64,000 nucleotides of DNA from Bathynomus jamesi (taxonomy: Eukaryota > Arthropoda > Malacostraca > Isopoda > Cirolanidae). Below the pieces are notes generated by a model that saw only the letters and a program-made list of their open reading frames with translations, made no database searches and was not told the origin of the DNA. Positions 41,935 to 53,100 of this stretch are shown piece after piece. The DNA is taken from positions 246,780-310,779 of the forward strand of contig JAJOZX010005796.1 of assembly GCA_023014485.1 (NCBI GenBank), given 5' to 3'. Each line of letters begins with the position of its first letter. Position 1 is the first letter of the stretch. The position numbers and the translations under genes are program-made.

Positions 41935-42632
41935 CTCAAGGCGTACTTCTGAATTGTGTGTTTCACGAAAGTAACACGTGAAAAATATTTATGATGAATA
42001 AAACCACGAAGGAAAGGAAAAATATCATAGTAAAAAATAGTCCTACCAATAATTCAGGCATTATCTATAAAATTGGTTGTAAACAATGTGATTCCTTTTA
42101 CATTGGTCAGACGGGAAAGGATTTGCACACGCGTGTAAAACAGCATCAATATTCCGTTAGAATAGGACAGTCGTCCAGTGCCCTTTTTGTCCATTTGTCA
42201 GAGTTATCCCATTGTATTGATTGGAATAATGCTTCAGTTTTGTTACACTCTAGCAACATTGTTAATAGAAATATTCTTGAGTCTGCTATTATCCAACTTA
42301 CAAATAACTTTAACATGAGCAAAGGTCTTTTTCAACTCGATCCCGTTGTTTTGAATTCGTTCCGAACGGATTTAGACAAGAAGGGTAGAGTGCTAAACCT
42401 TTGGTAATTTTCCCTTATAAATTTGTATGCACCTCTTACAATTTTTATTTTTCAATTTATTTTTATTTTTTATTTATTTATTTTTTTTGTGACCTATATA
42501 TCATTCAGGCATTATCTATAAAATTGGTTGTAACCAATCCATTTGATCTTGTGTTGAATTCGGGCAAAGTGCTAAAATTGGTAGTTTCCTCACAAATTTG
42601 TATGCTCCTCCCACAATTTTTATTTCTATATT

Positions 42633-42679
<47 letters not shown>

Positions 42680-42805
42680 TTTTTCTGTAATTATAGTCTT
42701 GAACTCTTTATTTACTTCAGTGTTCCTGAGGATGTCATTAGACGAAAGCGCTTGAGCTCCACTCTGTGTTTCCTTTCCTTCGTGGTTTTATTCATCATAT
42801 ATATA
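41935..42805 (+). mobile_element. Penelope-like element fragment with GIY-YIG domain
   Basis: Bounded by an inverted pair: ATGATGAATAAAACCACGAAGG at 41990 and its inverse at 42780-42800. It contains the GIY-YIG domain gene, a 3' region with AATTTTTATTTTTCAATTT and repeated CTAAAATTGGTAGTTT, and the terminal block TCCTGAGGATGTCATTAGACG. The reverse-transcriptase part is absent. Confidence 0.75.
41991..42407 (+). CDS. GIY-YIG endonuclease domain of Penelope-like retroelement (partial)
   Basis: Open frame of 138 aa. The GIY-YIG core is present as GIIYKIGCKQCDSFYIGQTGK, with the CX2C pair typical of Penelope endonucleases, the catalytic-helix Arg in LHTRVKQHQ and the downstream SALFVHLSELSHCIDWNN. 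In Penelope-like elements this domain follows the reverse transcriptase and nicks the target DNA. Here the upstream RT is missing, and the first dozen residues derive from the inverted terminal block, so it is a 5'-truncated copy despite its open frame. Confidence 0.8.
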   Translation: MMNKTTKERKNIIVKNSPTNNSGIIYKIGCKQCDSFYIGQTGKDLHTRVKQHQYSVRIGQSSSALFVHLSELSHCIDWNNASVLLHSSNIVNRNILESAIIQLTNNFNMSKGLFQLDPVVLNSFRTDLDKKGRVLNLW

Positions 42806-42828
42806 TATATATATAGCACCGATAGCGC

Positions 42829-43111
42829 CTCGGTGGTGTAGTGGTTAGCGTCGCTGACTACGAATCCATCGGCCCCGGGTTCGAGACCCGACAGCAGCTG
42901 GCGCGCAGCAAAACCCAGCTGTTCATCCTTCCACACAATAAAAAAAGAAAGTGGTTGGTAGATAAATGGGTACCCTAGGTGGCCTAGTGGTTAAGACACT
43001 GGGCTGCTGATGGGGCGTGGTTCTGATTCCATGTTAAACTGTAGGTCTAAGGTGGAGTGAAAAGCTTGACCTTCGTCAGAATGAATAATTCGGGCGGAAG
43101 TTAACCAAAGG

Positions 43112-43113
<2 letters not shown>
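42829..43113 (+). repeat. Dimeric tRNA-type SINE, copy 2
   Basis: Same two-unit structure as at 41221, with an intact first B-box GGTTCGAGACC (42898 region) and second unit from about 42975. Ends in (TA)n and is directly followed by a mariner derivative. Confidence 0.85.
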
Positions 43114-43152
<39 letters not shown>

Positions 43153-43155
<3 letters not shown>

Positions 43156-44054
43156 GGCGTCCCAAAAAAATGTATACACACTTTAACAGCTGATAGCTCA
43201 ATTGATGTTTCTTTCTTTCCAAGTTAAACCCATTAGAATTAATAATGGCAGTCAGACTAAGCTTTGAACAAAGGAAATTCATTCTAAAATGCTACTGGAA
43301 GTGTGAAAACGCAGTTGAAGTGCAAAGACAGTTTAGGAGGGAGTTTCAAACAGATCCACCAACGCGACTTACCATCACTCGAATTAGAGATAAGTTTGAA
43401 GCCGATGGAACTGTTCAGAATGTCCACAAGAAGCGTTCCGGAAGACCACGGACATCGACAAGCCCCACAAAGCAAGAAAGAGTACTGGAAACGTATCACC
43501 AAAGTCCAAGAAAATCTGTGCGGCAAGCGAGTCGTGAGGTAGGAATTTCAGAATCGTCTGTCCAACGCATTTTGAAGCGCTGTCAATGGAAAAGTTACAT
43601 TCCAAGATTAGTCCATGCTATTAATGAAGATGATCCGGACCGAAGAGTGGAGTATTGCGAGTGGTACTTGGCACGATGTGGATGTGGATTGGACGAAGGG
43701 TTTCGTAGAATACCCTCCGCGTTCACCAGACCTCACACCACTAGACTTTTTTTATGGGGATACTTAAAAGACAAAGTCTACGCTATAAAACCTGCAACAG
43801 TCGCTGAATTGAGAGCAGCCATTGAACGAGAATGCACACAAATACCAAACGAAATGTTTCGTGATGTTTGCGATTCCATTGCTTCGCGTTATCAGCAGTG
43901 CCTGGACCAGAACGGACGTCAGTTTGAAAACAGGCGTTGACAAAACAATTAAATAATGTCTGTAGATTCTATTACATTTTGAAAATGAAATGTATTTTAA
44001 TAAACACTGCCTTTATAATTATTTAAAGTGTGTATACATTTTTTTGGGACGCCC
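43153..44054 (+). mobile_element. Mariner deletion derivative, copy 2
   Basis: CAGGGCGTCCCAAAAAAATG at the left and its inverse (GGGACGCCCT) at the right, TA outside both. Same length class and same internal deletion as 38035-38939. Confidence 0.85.
43245..43940 (+). pseudogene. Mariner transposase with central deletion, copy 2
   Basis: 231-aa open frame starting [19 protein letters not shown] with intact HTH pair. After [13 protein letters not shown] the frame enters [18 protein letters not shown], a frame-shifted reading of the SPDL.PLDFFLWG motif, then returns to [15 protein letters not shown] by a second indel. Two catalytic Asp residues are deleted. Confidence 0.85.
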
Positions 44055-44056
44055 TA

Positions 44057-44057
<1 letters not shown>

Positions 44058-44116
<59 letters not shown>

Positions 44117-44160
44117 TTTCTTTTAGTTTGAACGACGGTTCAGGATCGACCTGCGGTCGA

Positions 44161-44259
<99 letters not shown>

Positions 44260-44265
44260 TTGTGT
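44058..44265. repeat. (TA)n and (CT)n microsatellites
   Basis: (AT)n at 44058-44112, (CT)n at 44163-44209 and (TA)n to 44253. The ORF of Ile-Tyr and Ser-Leu repeats here is not a gene. Confidence 0.95.
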
Positions 44266-44410
44266 GTGTTTGTAACCTTCCTGCAACATTAAAGCAACTT
44301 TTTCACGATCGTAAACGCGATTTTCTTTTCGGTGCTTTGATAGTGGTAAGTAGGTGTGTGTTAATTAGTTGGCTTGGGAATGAAAATATATAAGATTTTA
44401 ATAGTATAAA

Positions 44411-45781
44411 GGGTTCCAAAAAACCTTAGCCCCCCCCCCCATTTCCAGCTTACATGTTTACTTATATCGAAATAGTTTTTAGTGATTATAAAAATATATA
44501 AAATTCTTTATTTATTGCAGGTATTAAAATTACTCTAGCTGATAAAGTGATAATATAATGGCTTCTCAATTAATTGGTGATTCGGAGAGGCAACGTATGA
44601 TAGATCGCATACGAGCAATAACATTTCGGGAAGCTCGTGATGCTGGAGCCACCTTTATAACACGTTCATGGGTTGCCAAAAAGTTGCGAAGAAGTGAGGA
44701 CTTCGTCAAAAGAAATTGGAATAAAACTTTGGATGAATGTGAAATGGATACAACCAAATCTGGGCGCCCAAATTTGCCACTCTCTCAGGAAACAAAGGAC
44801 ATCATTGAAAGCGGTACGCGTAAGCGGAAAAACAGCTGTGCTAAACTTTCTAGAGAGATCGAAGTGTTGAGAGGAAAGAATGTTAGTGGTGAGATCATTC
44901 GACTGTACCGTCGTAGGCAAGGTTTTAAAGCCTTGGCATGAACTTCCAAAGCCAAGAAAAACTCAATTTAACATCGATGACAGAATGTGGTTTGCCCATT
45001 ATCTTGAAGATTGGGATGTGGATGATTTCATGCATTTAGCTGTCTCCGATGAATTTTTTGTTTACGTAACACGTCGGCCTAACTACCAAAATGATCGAGT
45101 GTGGGCCACAACATCAGATGAAATCGATGACAATGAACATTATCGCGAATTATTAAAAAGTCCAGACTGTGTTGGTGTGTTTGTTTTTGTTCACTGCAAA
45201 GAAGCTCATGTGGGTGCTAAAGCCAAATGGTCAGAGTTGGGATGGACAGTATTTTCGTGATATTATTCTATTCCAGCATGTCATTCCTTTTCTAAGAAAC
45301 CCAAACAATGTTATGGATGTCGATCAGGTCACACTTCTGCACGATAAGGCCCCCTGCTTTAAGGCATTAGCCACTCAACAGTTGTTGCGGAACCATGAGA
45401 TCGATTTCTTTGGAAATGAAGAATGGCCAGGAAATTCTCCTGACCTGAACGTCTGTGAACACATTGGATCAGTTATAAAGGACAAGGTTGAATGTCTCTT
45501 GTTTCAAGAACCTGCAGCAAATCGATTTTCGAAGGATACAATGACGCAACACATTGAAACTGTTTTAGCAAATTTGCGTAACGATCAAGATCTAATCACA
45601 TCACTTTTGGCAAGCTACCCAAAGCGAATTCAGGCTGTCTTGGAAGCCAATGGCGGGAACACCAAGTTTTAATTGTTTCTCATTAAATGCAGGATTAAAT
45701 TCTCTTTTGTAAGGTATGTTTAGTTTTACTGTACCTCTAATGGTTTAGGCCATGGGCGGGGGGGCTAAGGTTGGAGCCCCG
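44411..45781 (+). mobile_element. IS630/Tc1-type transposon, copy 2
   Basis: Same ends and same gene as copy 1 (36540-37916). The right end abuts LINE sequence (45785 onward) that stops in mid-RT, so this copy probably inserted in or next to that LINE. TA is clear on the right; the left flank reads TATAAA. Confidence 0.85.
44558..45672 (+). pseudogene. IS630/Tc1-type transposase, copy 2 (frameshifted)
   Basis: Nearly identical to copy 1. A one-base insertion near 44925 (in a T run) breaks the frame after RRRQGF, and another shift lies near 45250-45300. Between them the first catalytic Asp (VSDEFFVYV) is in the second frame, and the second (LLHDKAPCF) and third (PDLNVCEH) positions are in the last. 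The two copies have different frameshifts, so the parent gene was intact when they moved. Confidence 0.85.
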
Positions 45782-45789
45782 TATATCAA

Positions 45790-47493
45790 TCGCCCTACTC
45801 TTATCATACTCACTCCACATGACGTGGAAAAATTCGAGTAGGTTGGTGAGACACGACCTCTGCCGTCTAAACCCATGTTGGGAGTCCCCAAGCAGCTTGT
45901 AGGAATCCAAATAGTCAATGATCCTATCCACTATTATCCCCTCTAATAATTTACCTACAACCGAAGTGAGACTAATGAGATGATAGTTCCCTGGACTTTC
46001 GTGATCCCCTTTCTTAAAGATAGGGGATCGCGTTAGCTTCCCTCCAGTCACCAGGCACCTGGCCCGTCTCCAACGATTTGTTGAAGACTGTAGCTAGGTG
46101 GGAAGCCACCTGGTCACGCACTTCCCGCAACACTCTGGGGAGGAACTGGTAGCCCAGGAGCCTTAAACGCGCTCAGTTTGTCTATTCTATCGGCAACGAC
46201 TGTCGCGGTACACCGAACACTATCCAGGCCAACACCTTCGTGCCTGACGCCTGGCTCGGGAATGACGCAGTTGTCCTCCCTGGTGAACACTCCCGCAAAG
46301 TACTCATTCAGCACATTAGCGATGTCCGCGTCGGAGGTCCGCAGCGCGTCGCTGTGGTCCTTTAACGGGCCTATCATGCTTCCAATGTGCTTTCTACTAT
46401 TAACATAACTGAAGAACTCCTTAGGGTTCCCCTTGCAGAGGCTTGCCACCCGGAGTTCTTTGTTAGTTTAGCTCGCCTAACCTTCGCCTTCACTTCCCTG
46501 CCAGGCAGACATACGCCTCATTGTTCTCATGGGAACGATTGGCCTTCGCCCTCCTATATGCAGCTTTCCTATTCCGGATAGCCGAAGCGATGTCACGACT
46601 GAACCACTTAGGCTGCGTTGAAGCAGGGGTGACTGGTTTTGAGGGTATGGCAGCAGACTGCAGCACCATAATCTGGTCCAGGAATGCACTCCACACTCCC
46701 TCAATATCGCTGCCGACCTCTAACCCCATCTCACCTACGCTATCCCGGAGGCCAACAAAGTCCGCCCGCCGTAGATCGAGTTTACTGCCTCTACAGTTAC
46801 TACGCTTCACCCGAGGCACCCAGACACAGAACCTAATCAGACTGTGATCACTCCCGCCCAACGATTCGTCAACGGTGAGGCCAGTGACGAGGTTGTCTTC
46901 GGTCGTGAATACTAAGTCTAGAACGCTTTCGCCTCGTGTAGGCCCATTGACCTACTGAGTCAGGAAGTTCTCATCAGCAAAGTCAACTAGCCTCCTCCCT
47001 TCGGCATCAGCAGTCCTGTCTTCCTAGTTTATGCCGTGACAGTTGAAGTCTCCTAAAACTACACACACCCTGTCCCCTAGCAGGCTACGGAGTTCGGTGT
47101 ACAGGGCTGTATCCTCCTCGAGGAGGAGATGCGGAGGTCTGTACACCAAGATTAACCTATAGTTCGTCCCTTCCACGTTCAGATCGACGCCAAGCAGCTC
47201 CCATTCCGATCGGAACTGGCAGTCAACTGGACTCAACGTGTCCCTGACGTATATTAGTACCCCTCCCACCTCCCCACAGGTGCGGTCCTTGTGAAACATT
47301 CTATACCCGGGAATCTCGAACTCCCAACGTATTCCCTACGATCAGTATGAATCCAGAACTCGGTGATAGCAACGAGATCCTGGTATTCTGATGCTAAGAG
47401 CGCCCGTAGCTCGCAAAACTTATTCCTAATCGACCTAGCATTAAAAAGCACTCCACCGAGGGAGTGTTCCCTATTCTGACCGCCCCCTAGCAC
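45790..47493 (-). pseudogene. LINE AP-endonuclease and partial reverse transcriptase (broken)
   Basis: Endonuclease motifs: LFNARSIRNKFCELRALL, VAITEFWIH, GGVLIYVRD, ILVYRPP, VLGDFNCHGIN and the C-terminal GGSDHSLI. The linker includes IASAIRNRKAAYRRAK and PKEFFSYVNSRK. RT begins with GKLTRSPIFKKGD and QHGFRRQRSCLTNLLEFF. At least five frame breaks (near 47260, 47030, 46880, 46490 and 46130). The endonuclease would nick the target for target-primed reverse transcription. Confidence 0.8.
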
Positions 47494-47500
47494 GACCCGT
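45790..47500 (-). mobile_element. CR1-like LINE, endonuclease and RT start
   Basis: Minus-strand pieces from 47493 downward: AP endonuclease, linker, then RT start ending at 45790. The 3' part is missing. Homology to the LINE at 12890-14400 in the overlap suggests one family that together covers most of ORF2. Confidence 0.75.
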
Positions 47501-47509
47501 TTCCCGAGA

Positions 47510-47512
47510 GAG

Positions 47513-47575
<63 letters not shown>
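47510..47575. repeat. (GA)n/(TA)n microsatellite
   Basis: Pure dinucleotide run at the LINE 5' boundary. Confidence 0.95.
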
Positions 47576-47576
<1 letters not shown>

Positions 47577-49015
47577 GTTATTCATCACTCGGGTACACAT
47601 GTGACTATTAAAGGTTGTTCAGGTTGTACTGTACTTTTGATGGTAAAACACAGCAATGATAAATTGCTATCACATCTGACGATGTTAGTCACACGGTACG
47701 CAGAAAGTACGATAAATAAAAGGTTATTTTGCACATTCACTAAATGTAATTTTATGTTACAACTTGCTTTATACCATTAAGCTATTGGTTGTAGGTGAGC
47801 GCGATATTTTCTATTCACTGTTCAAGAGACATCATCAGATTTTTAGCTGGAAATATTGAAGTATACCCCTAAAACTGAAGTCTAGATATTAAAACTCTAA
47901 GTCAGCTTATTATACTGTAAGCTTAAGTTCCTATACGTGCGTGACTGCAAAAATTGAATAACCTCGTATTCCTTATGTGAATTTATAATATAGTAGCATT
48001 GTAAAGACGCTTAAAAAGCAATATTATTAGATAGGATCTGTGAATTGGGCTACTTGTCTGCTTGACATACAGCTGGTGGGAAAGTTGCAAGATATGCCAA
48101 TACGAATTGGATGAGAATAATGGATATATTTTGAGTAGAAGCCATGTAAATACTGTAGTTTGCATTTTTTTTTGTACCTTCGATCAAATTACCTAAACAG
48201 AGCATATGAGAAAATTGTACTGTAAAGATATCATTTATTGCAGCTTATGAACAATCGCTAATTTAGAGCGGAAATTTAAGTTACTGTACGAAATATGTAA
48301 ATGCTATTTCCCCAAATTCTTCATCCTGTTTTCTTTGTGTACATAAAAAAAGAATTTTACCACAAACTTGCTTATCTCTTTATATTTTCAGTTTTACATA
48401 AACGGTTTTTAAATTACTTTAAGCGTTTAATATCGTGTAATGTCCAATACGTTAAAGGGACTGATGAAGTCTGTCAGCCGTTCTCTTCCTGCTATATATA
48501 CACACACGCAATCCTCCGCATATAAATGTTCAGTGATTAGTTCGCATGTGACATAAAATCTTTGTCAAACAGGTAATTCCAATTAAGAACTCCAAGATTT
48601 ATAAACGGTTTCCCATATGCTATTTGTAGTCAATAAGTAGCCCTTGGGCACTTGTATAATCTGTATGAGCACAAATACAGAAAACGGCTCTTGGCGGAAA
48701 ATGTAGGGCTTACTGTGTGAAATCGAACGGTAATAATTAGATATGGTAACAGTAGTAATAACAAATGTTTCCTATCACATCTAGATAATCCACACGTAAC
48801 GTATAGATAAGAAAATGTTACCAATTGGATAAGAGAACAGACGAATCATATGTTATTCAATTCAAACATTTTACATTATTAATACATGCCCAGAAACACA
48901 TATTACACGCACACATACTAACATTATTACTACATGTATGCACTAATATATATATATATATATATAAAATATATGTAGATACGGATTTAAGTAAGATACA
49001 GTATATTTAAATATA
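47576..49015. other. No recognisable gene
   Basis: AT-rich, low-repeat sequence with only short frames. One of the few stretches in the window without an obvious transposon signal. Confidence 0.5.
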
Positions 49016-50066
49016 AAACGTATGACAGTACCGAGGCAAGAGGTGTGGAGGTGTTTAAGGAAAAAATTAGTGCCGGAGAAATATGTGAGGTTGGTGCAGG
49101 ATATGTACGAGGGGTCACGTACTCAAATACAATGTAGCGCAGGATTGACGGAAGGTTTCGAGGTGAAAGTTGGTGTCCATCAGGGATCGGCCCTGAGCCC
49201 ATACATCTTCGACATTGTTATGGATGTAATGACGGAGGAGGTGAGGAAGCAGGCGCCATGGTGTATACTCTTTGCCGACGATGTGGTTTTATGAGCAGAG
49301 AGGAGGTGGAGAGGAAGCTGGAAAGGTGGAGGGCAGCACTGCAAAACCGAGGTTTGAAGATTAGTAGGGCGAAGACAGAGTACATAAAGTACAATGCGGG
49401 ACAGGGGCAGAGAGATGAGGTGCGACTCCAAGATGAGGTGGTTAAGAAGGTGGAAAGTTTTAAATATTTAGGATCATGGGTAGAGGATGGTGGAGAGCTG
49501 GTGAGGGAAGCGAATAATAGAGTACAATCAGGATGGAATAATTGGAGGAAGGTGTCTGGGGTACTGTATGATAAAAGAATATAACTGAAATTAAAAGGGA
49601 AGGTATTCAAGGCGGTAGTGAGGCCTGCAATGTTGTATGGTGTGGAAACGTGGCCTATGAGGAAGACTCTGGGGAAAAGGATGGATGTAGCAGAAATGAA
49701 GATGTTGAGATGGCTGTGTGGGGTTACGAGAAGAAAGAGATAAAATTAGAAATAAATTTATTCGTTGAACGACGAAAGTAATAGAGGTGTCAAAGAAAGC
49801 TCAAGAGAGGAGGCTTAGATGGTTTGGACATGTCATGCGGAGAGAGGAAGAATATGTTGGGCGACGAGTTATGGAGATAGAACCACCTGGAAGAAGGGAA
49901 AGGCCGAAGATGAGATGGAGAGAGTGTGTGAGGGTGATATGAGGGAGCGAAATCTGGTGGCCGATGTGGCGTTGGACAGAAATGAGTGCGAAGGCGGATT
50001 AGGAACAGCGACTCCACTTACGCGTGGGAAAATGCTGCCGACAGAAGAAGAAGAAGAAGAAGACAG
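49016..50066 (+). mobile_element. RTE-type LINE, 5'-truncated
   Basis: Collinear RT and C-terminal pieces followed by a short (GAA)n 3' tail at 50045-50064, as expected for RTE elements with a simple-repeat tail. 5' truncated within the RT domain. Confidence 0.8.
49022..50020 (+). pseudogene. RTE reverse transcriptase C-terminal half (broken)
   Basis: Contains VGVHQGSALSPYIFDIVMD, the catalytic LFADDVVL box (then a stop and frameshift at 49294), KISRAKTEYIKYNAG, ESFKYLGSWVEDGGE, then after a TAA at 49582-49584 KGKVFKAVVRPAMLYGVETW. A further shift leads to the RLRWFGHVMRREEEYVGRR motif near 49810-49860. This order is characteristic of RTE/BovB-type ORF2 C-termini. Confidence 0.8.
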
Positions 50067-50082
50067 TATATTTATATATAAA

Positions 50083-50880
50083 AATTGTGAATGACTGAAC
50101 CAACCATTCATTAACATACTCCAGCAATAGTCTGCCATAATTCGAACATCCCATCTTCCCTGATACCTCCATTCCATTTCTGAAAAATCCTGGTGGAATC
50201 TTTCTCCCTGTTCCTCGCTTTCCGCGCCTAAGTTTCCAAGAAAAAAATCAAGATGAGAGTCTAGGAAGTGTATTTTAACACTCATGTTACATCCCAGCAA
50301 ACGATATTTTCGGATCATGCCTTTGACTATTTATTTGTAGTCCTCAGATTTCCTGTTACTAAGGAAGTTGTTACTAAGGAAGTTGCTAGCCTTAAAAGCT
50401 AGCCAGGCATCATGACCTGTCAATGCATCTTCAAATGCTGGTTCGCCTAAGAGTTGCTTTATTTGAGGACCGCAGAACACTCCTTCCTTCAGCTTACCAT
50501 GACTAATTTGGGGGAATTTTTGACATAAAAATTGGTATCCAGATCCTTCTTTGTTGTTGTTGTTGTTGTTGGTTAGCCGATCAGCCCACCCTGATCGAGG
50601 AAGCCGGCGGCACGCAGGTAACCGATCGCCCTCTCCGGAGTGGACCAGAGGTTCAGCGCACTAGTGATGTTGTGTTGTGTTCTATGTTGTCCTTTGTTGA
50701 GACCTTTGGTGAAATTTTTCATTAATCCACGCCTTATGTGGAGTGGAGGTAACAGTATCTTGTTACGATCTACCTGTGGATTAGCAATGATGTTTGCTTC
50801 TTCTGGAGTAATCTGCTTTCTCTGATAAAATATTTGTTTTGGACAGTTAATATTCTGTTCTTACATTTGTAAATAAAATG
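50083..50880 (-). pseudogene. TE-derived repetitive arthropod protein fragment
   Basis: Minus strand: the upstream part reads a NKILLPPLHIRRGLMKNFTK-like stretch near 50680-50780, then a KFPQISHGKLKEGVFCGPQI stretch, then GCNMSVKIHFLDSHLDFFLG and GERFHQDFSEMEWRYQGRW. I recall this HFLHSHLDFFPENLG / GERFHQD..AME.RYQGRW signature from multi-copy arthropod proteins of unknown, probably transposon, origin. A (GTT)n-plus-unrelated segment (50550-50675) is inserted, and stops occur near 50335. Confidence 0.5.
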
Positions 50881-50884
50881 TGGC

Positions 50885-51300
50885 AGTTTGTTGCAACATA
50901 CTAAAGAAATTAAAGAAAGTATAATTATTCATGTTTTTAGATCTTATATATTTTCCCTGTATTTATTTGTCTTATATATTTCCCTGTATTTATTTCTGTT
51001 TTTTTATGGTCTGAAATAAAGTGTTTGCTGCTTACTGACTTTTTATCCAGTAAAATACAGGCCACCCACTTTCAGAAAATAGGAAAAAGGATTTTTTATG
51101 AAAATAAATAAGTTAGCCCTAAAACTAAAATCTGGTTTAAAATTAAATGAATATTTTTCTAAGTTATGATATTTGTATATTAAGGCAAAAATTGTTTTGA
51201 ATAATTCGTATGAGAATAGATTCTTTAATGCGTGGTAAAATGCTTAAAATAAGTTACCATAAAAAATAAAATCTAGTTTTATTATAAAATTAAATGAATA
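50885..51300. other. AT-rich spacer
   Basis: No gene recognised. Small duplication of TCTTATATATTTTCCCTGTA at 50942 and 50971. Confidence 0.5.
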
Positions 51301-51317
51301 TTTGGATCACGTTAAGA

Positions 51318-52020
51318 ATAGCGAACCCATAGGGTGTTGGGTTCGCTATTCTTGACATGGATAATTTTGGGTTCCCTATTCTTGACATGGAAACTTTTGG
51401 GTTTGCTATTCTTAACATGGAGAATTTTGTAAAAACCATTATTTACATAGGATAAAATTTGAATGCCCGGTTAGGTCAACTGTACGCAATTGACGATTGG
51501 TTAGGTTTAGTCGTGATAGATTCGTTTTAACGAAAATATCACGACTAAACCTAACCAATCGTCAAGGGCGTACAGTTGACGATTGGTTAGGTTTAGTCGT
51601 GATAGATTCGTTAGTTTTAACTAAAATAATCACGACTAAACCTAACTAATCGTCAAGGGCGTACAGTTGACCTAACCGGGCACTCAATGAACCTAACCGG
51701 GTATTCAGTTGACCTAACAGGGCATTCAATTAACCTAACCGGGCATTCAGTTATTTTTGCTACCCTTCGTGTGCGAGTAGCAAAAATATCCCGCATATCA
51801 AGTATGGGTGTTCGGTTTAGTTGATACAAGTACAACCCCATCAGTTGGCTATATGGAAATAGTAGAGCATATTTTTTTTCGAAGTATTTTCCCCTGTTGA
51901 AACATTAGGTTTGCCATTCTTAACTTGTTGAATTTTGGGTTCGCTATTCTTAACATGTTTAATTTTGGGTTCGCCATTCTTAACATGAGGTAAATGGGTT
52001 CGCTATTCTTAACATGATCC
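51318..52020. repeat. TTCGCTATTCTTAACATG units and GGTTAGGTTTAG palindromes
   Basis: Units of about 50 bp built on GGGTTCGCTATTCTTRACATGG occur at 51325-51425 and again at 51900-52020. Between them are ACGATTGGTTAGGTTTAGTCG blocks in alternating orientation (51490-51655), forming perfect-looking stems around an AT-rich loop, followed by four GACCTAACCGGGCATTCAGTT units (51665-51760). Confidence 0.85.
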
Positions 52021-52199
52021 GAATATTTTTTATAATATAATTTAAAGATATATTTGTATATTGAGGCAAAAATTTGTTTTTGTTTTAAATTATGTTTAGC
52101 ATTTTTCACCTGGTCTCATAATGGTATTTATTAACGCAATGAGAAGATTAATAGCTTGTCTATTATCTGTCTCGTCTTTTGAGACCTTACTGGTCTAAT

Positions 52200-52222
52200 G
52201 GGTGGTGGTGGTGGTGGTTAGT
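52200..52222. repeat. (GGT)n microsatellite
   Basis: Short trinucleotide run. Confidence 0.9.
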
Positions 52223-52337
52223 TGGTGCTGTAATAATGTGCTACTGTCGATGGCTGGGAGGTTATGCATGAAGGGGGTCGTGACTCGTGAGGTAGTCTAA
52301 GGAAGGCATGTTCGCATGTAAGTATATACTGTATATA

Positions 52338-52660
52338 TGTATATATGTGTGTGTGTGTTAGTTTGTTTATTTTGCTATTTTTTGAGACAGAACGATGTTA
52401 ATTCTCCTGTACGAAAAATGTGCATACAAGGAAATAACTGTATATAATATATGTGTACATGCCATGATTGTATTTAAGTCATACACGATGTGTGTGTGTG
52501 TGTGTGTGTGTGTTTTGTTATTTTTGAGACAGAGCGGTGTAAATGTGCGTTTTAATTCTCCTTTATACTGTTTCACAAATGTACGTATAAGGAAATAACT
52601 GTACAGTATATAATGTATGTGTACATGCCATGATTGTATTTAAGTCATATACGACTGGCT
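52338..52660. repeat. Tandem duplication of about 160 bp with (GT)n
   Basis: Block (GT)n-TTTTGAGACAGA...GGAAATAACTGTA...GTGTACATGCCATGATTG is present twice (from about 52347 and about 52490). Confidence 0.85.
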
Positions 52661-53100
52661 GTGTCATGGCTGGATTCTAAGCCACTGGTTGTGAAGCCAT
52701 CCAGGGAGGGAGCTCAGGGAGTCAGGGACCAGTTTATTTCAAGAAGTTGTTGTGAGAGGCTGGCAGTTGGCCTATATAAGTCTCTAAACTAACGCGCCTG
52801 GCTGTTTCTCTGGCTGCTTTCTAAGTCAACTAGTTGTGCCCCTGCCTGTTTGCCCTCTAAACGAACTGGCTGTGAACCGCTTACGCCATACGATTGGCTG
52901 TGTTATGGCTGATATCTAAGCCAAATGGATGTGCTCCTAAAGAGTGTGTGTGTGTGTGTGTAAGGCGACTGGCTGTATTCTCTGGCTGTGTTCCTCTAAA
53001 GGAACTGGCTGTGAGCCGTTTACGTCATACAATTGGCTGTCATGGCTGCCTTCTAAGCCAACTGGCTGTGATCCTAAAGCTGCCCAGGATGGCTAGTGAA
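52660..53100. repeat. Degenerate minisatellite with AACTGGCTGTG core
   Basis: At least ten spaced copies of TAAGCCAACTGGCTGTG-like words, with (GT)n at 52945-52960. The core GCCAACTGGCTG is also the recurrent word in the Polinton end-proximal units (2400-2760, 35750), so this may be an old relic of a Polinton end just outside copy B. Confidence 0.5.

Noticed and set aside
43990..44259. ORFs of Ile-Tyr, Val-Cys, Thr-His or Ser-Leu repeats, also at 14542-14760, 36283-36570, 40004-40243 and 55352-55867
   Set aside because: Dinucleotide microsatellites read as protein; no unique sequence supports a gene.
46178..46847. Plus-strand ORFs at 46178-46408 and 46521-46847
   Set aside because: Reverse frames of the LINE endonuclease and linker on the minus strand.
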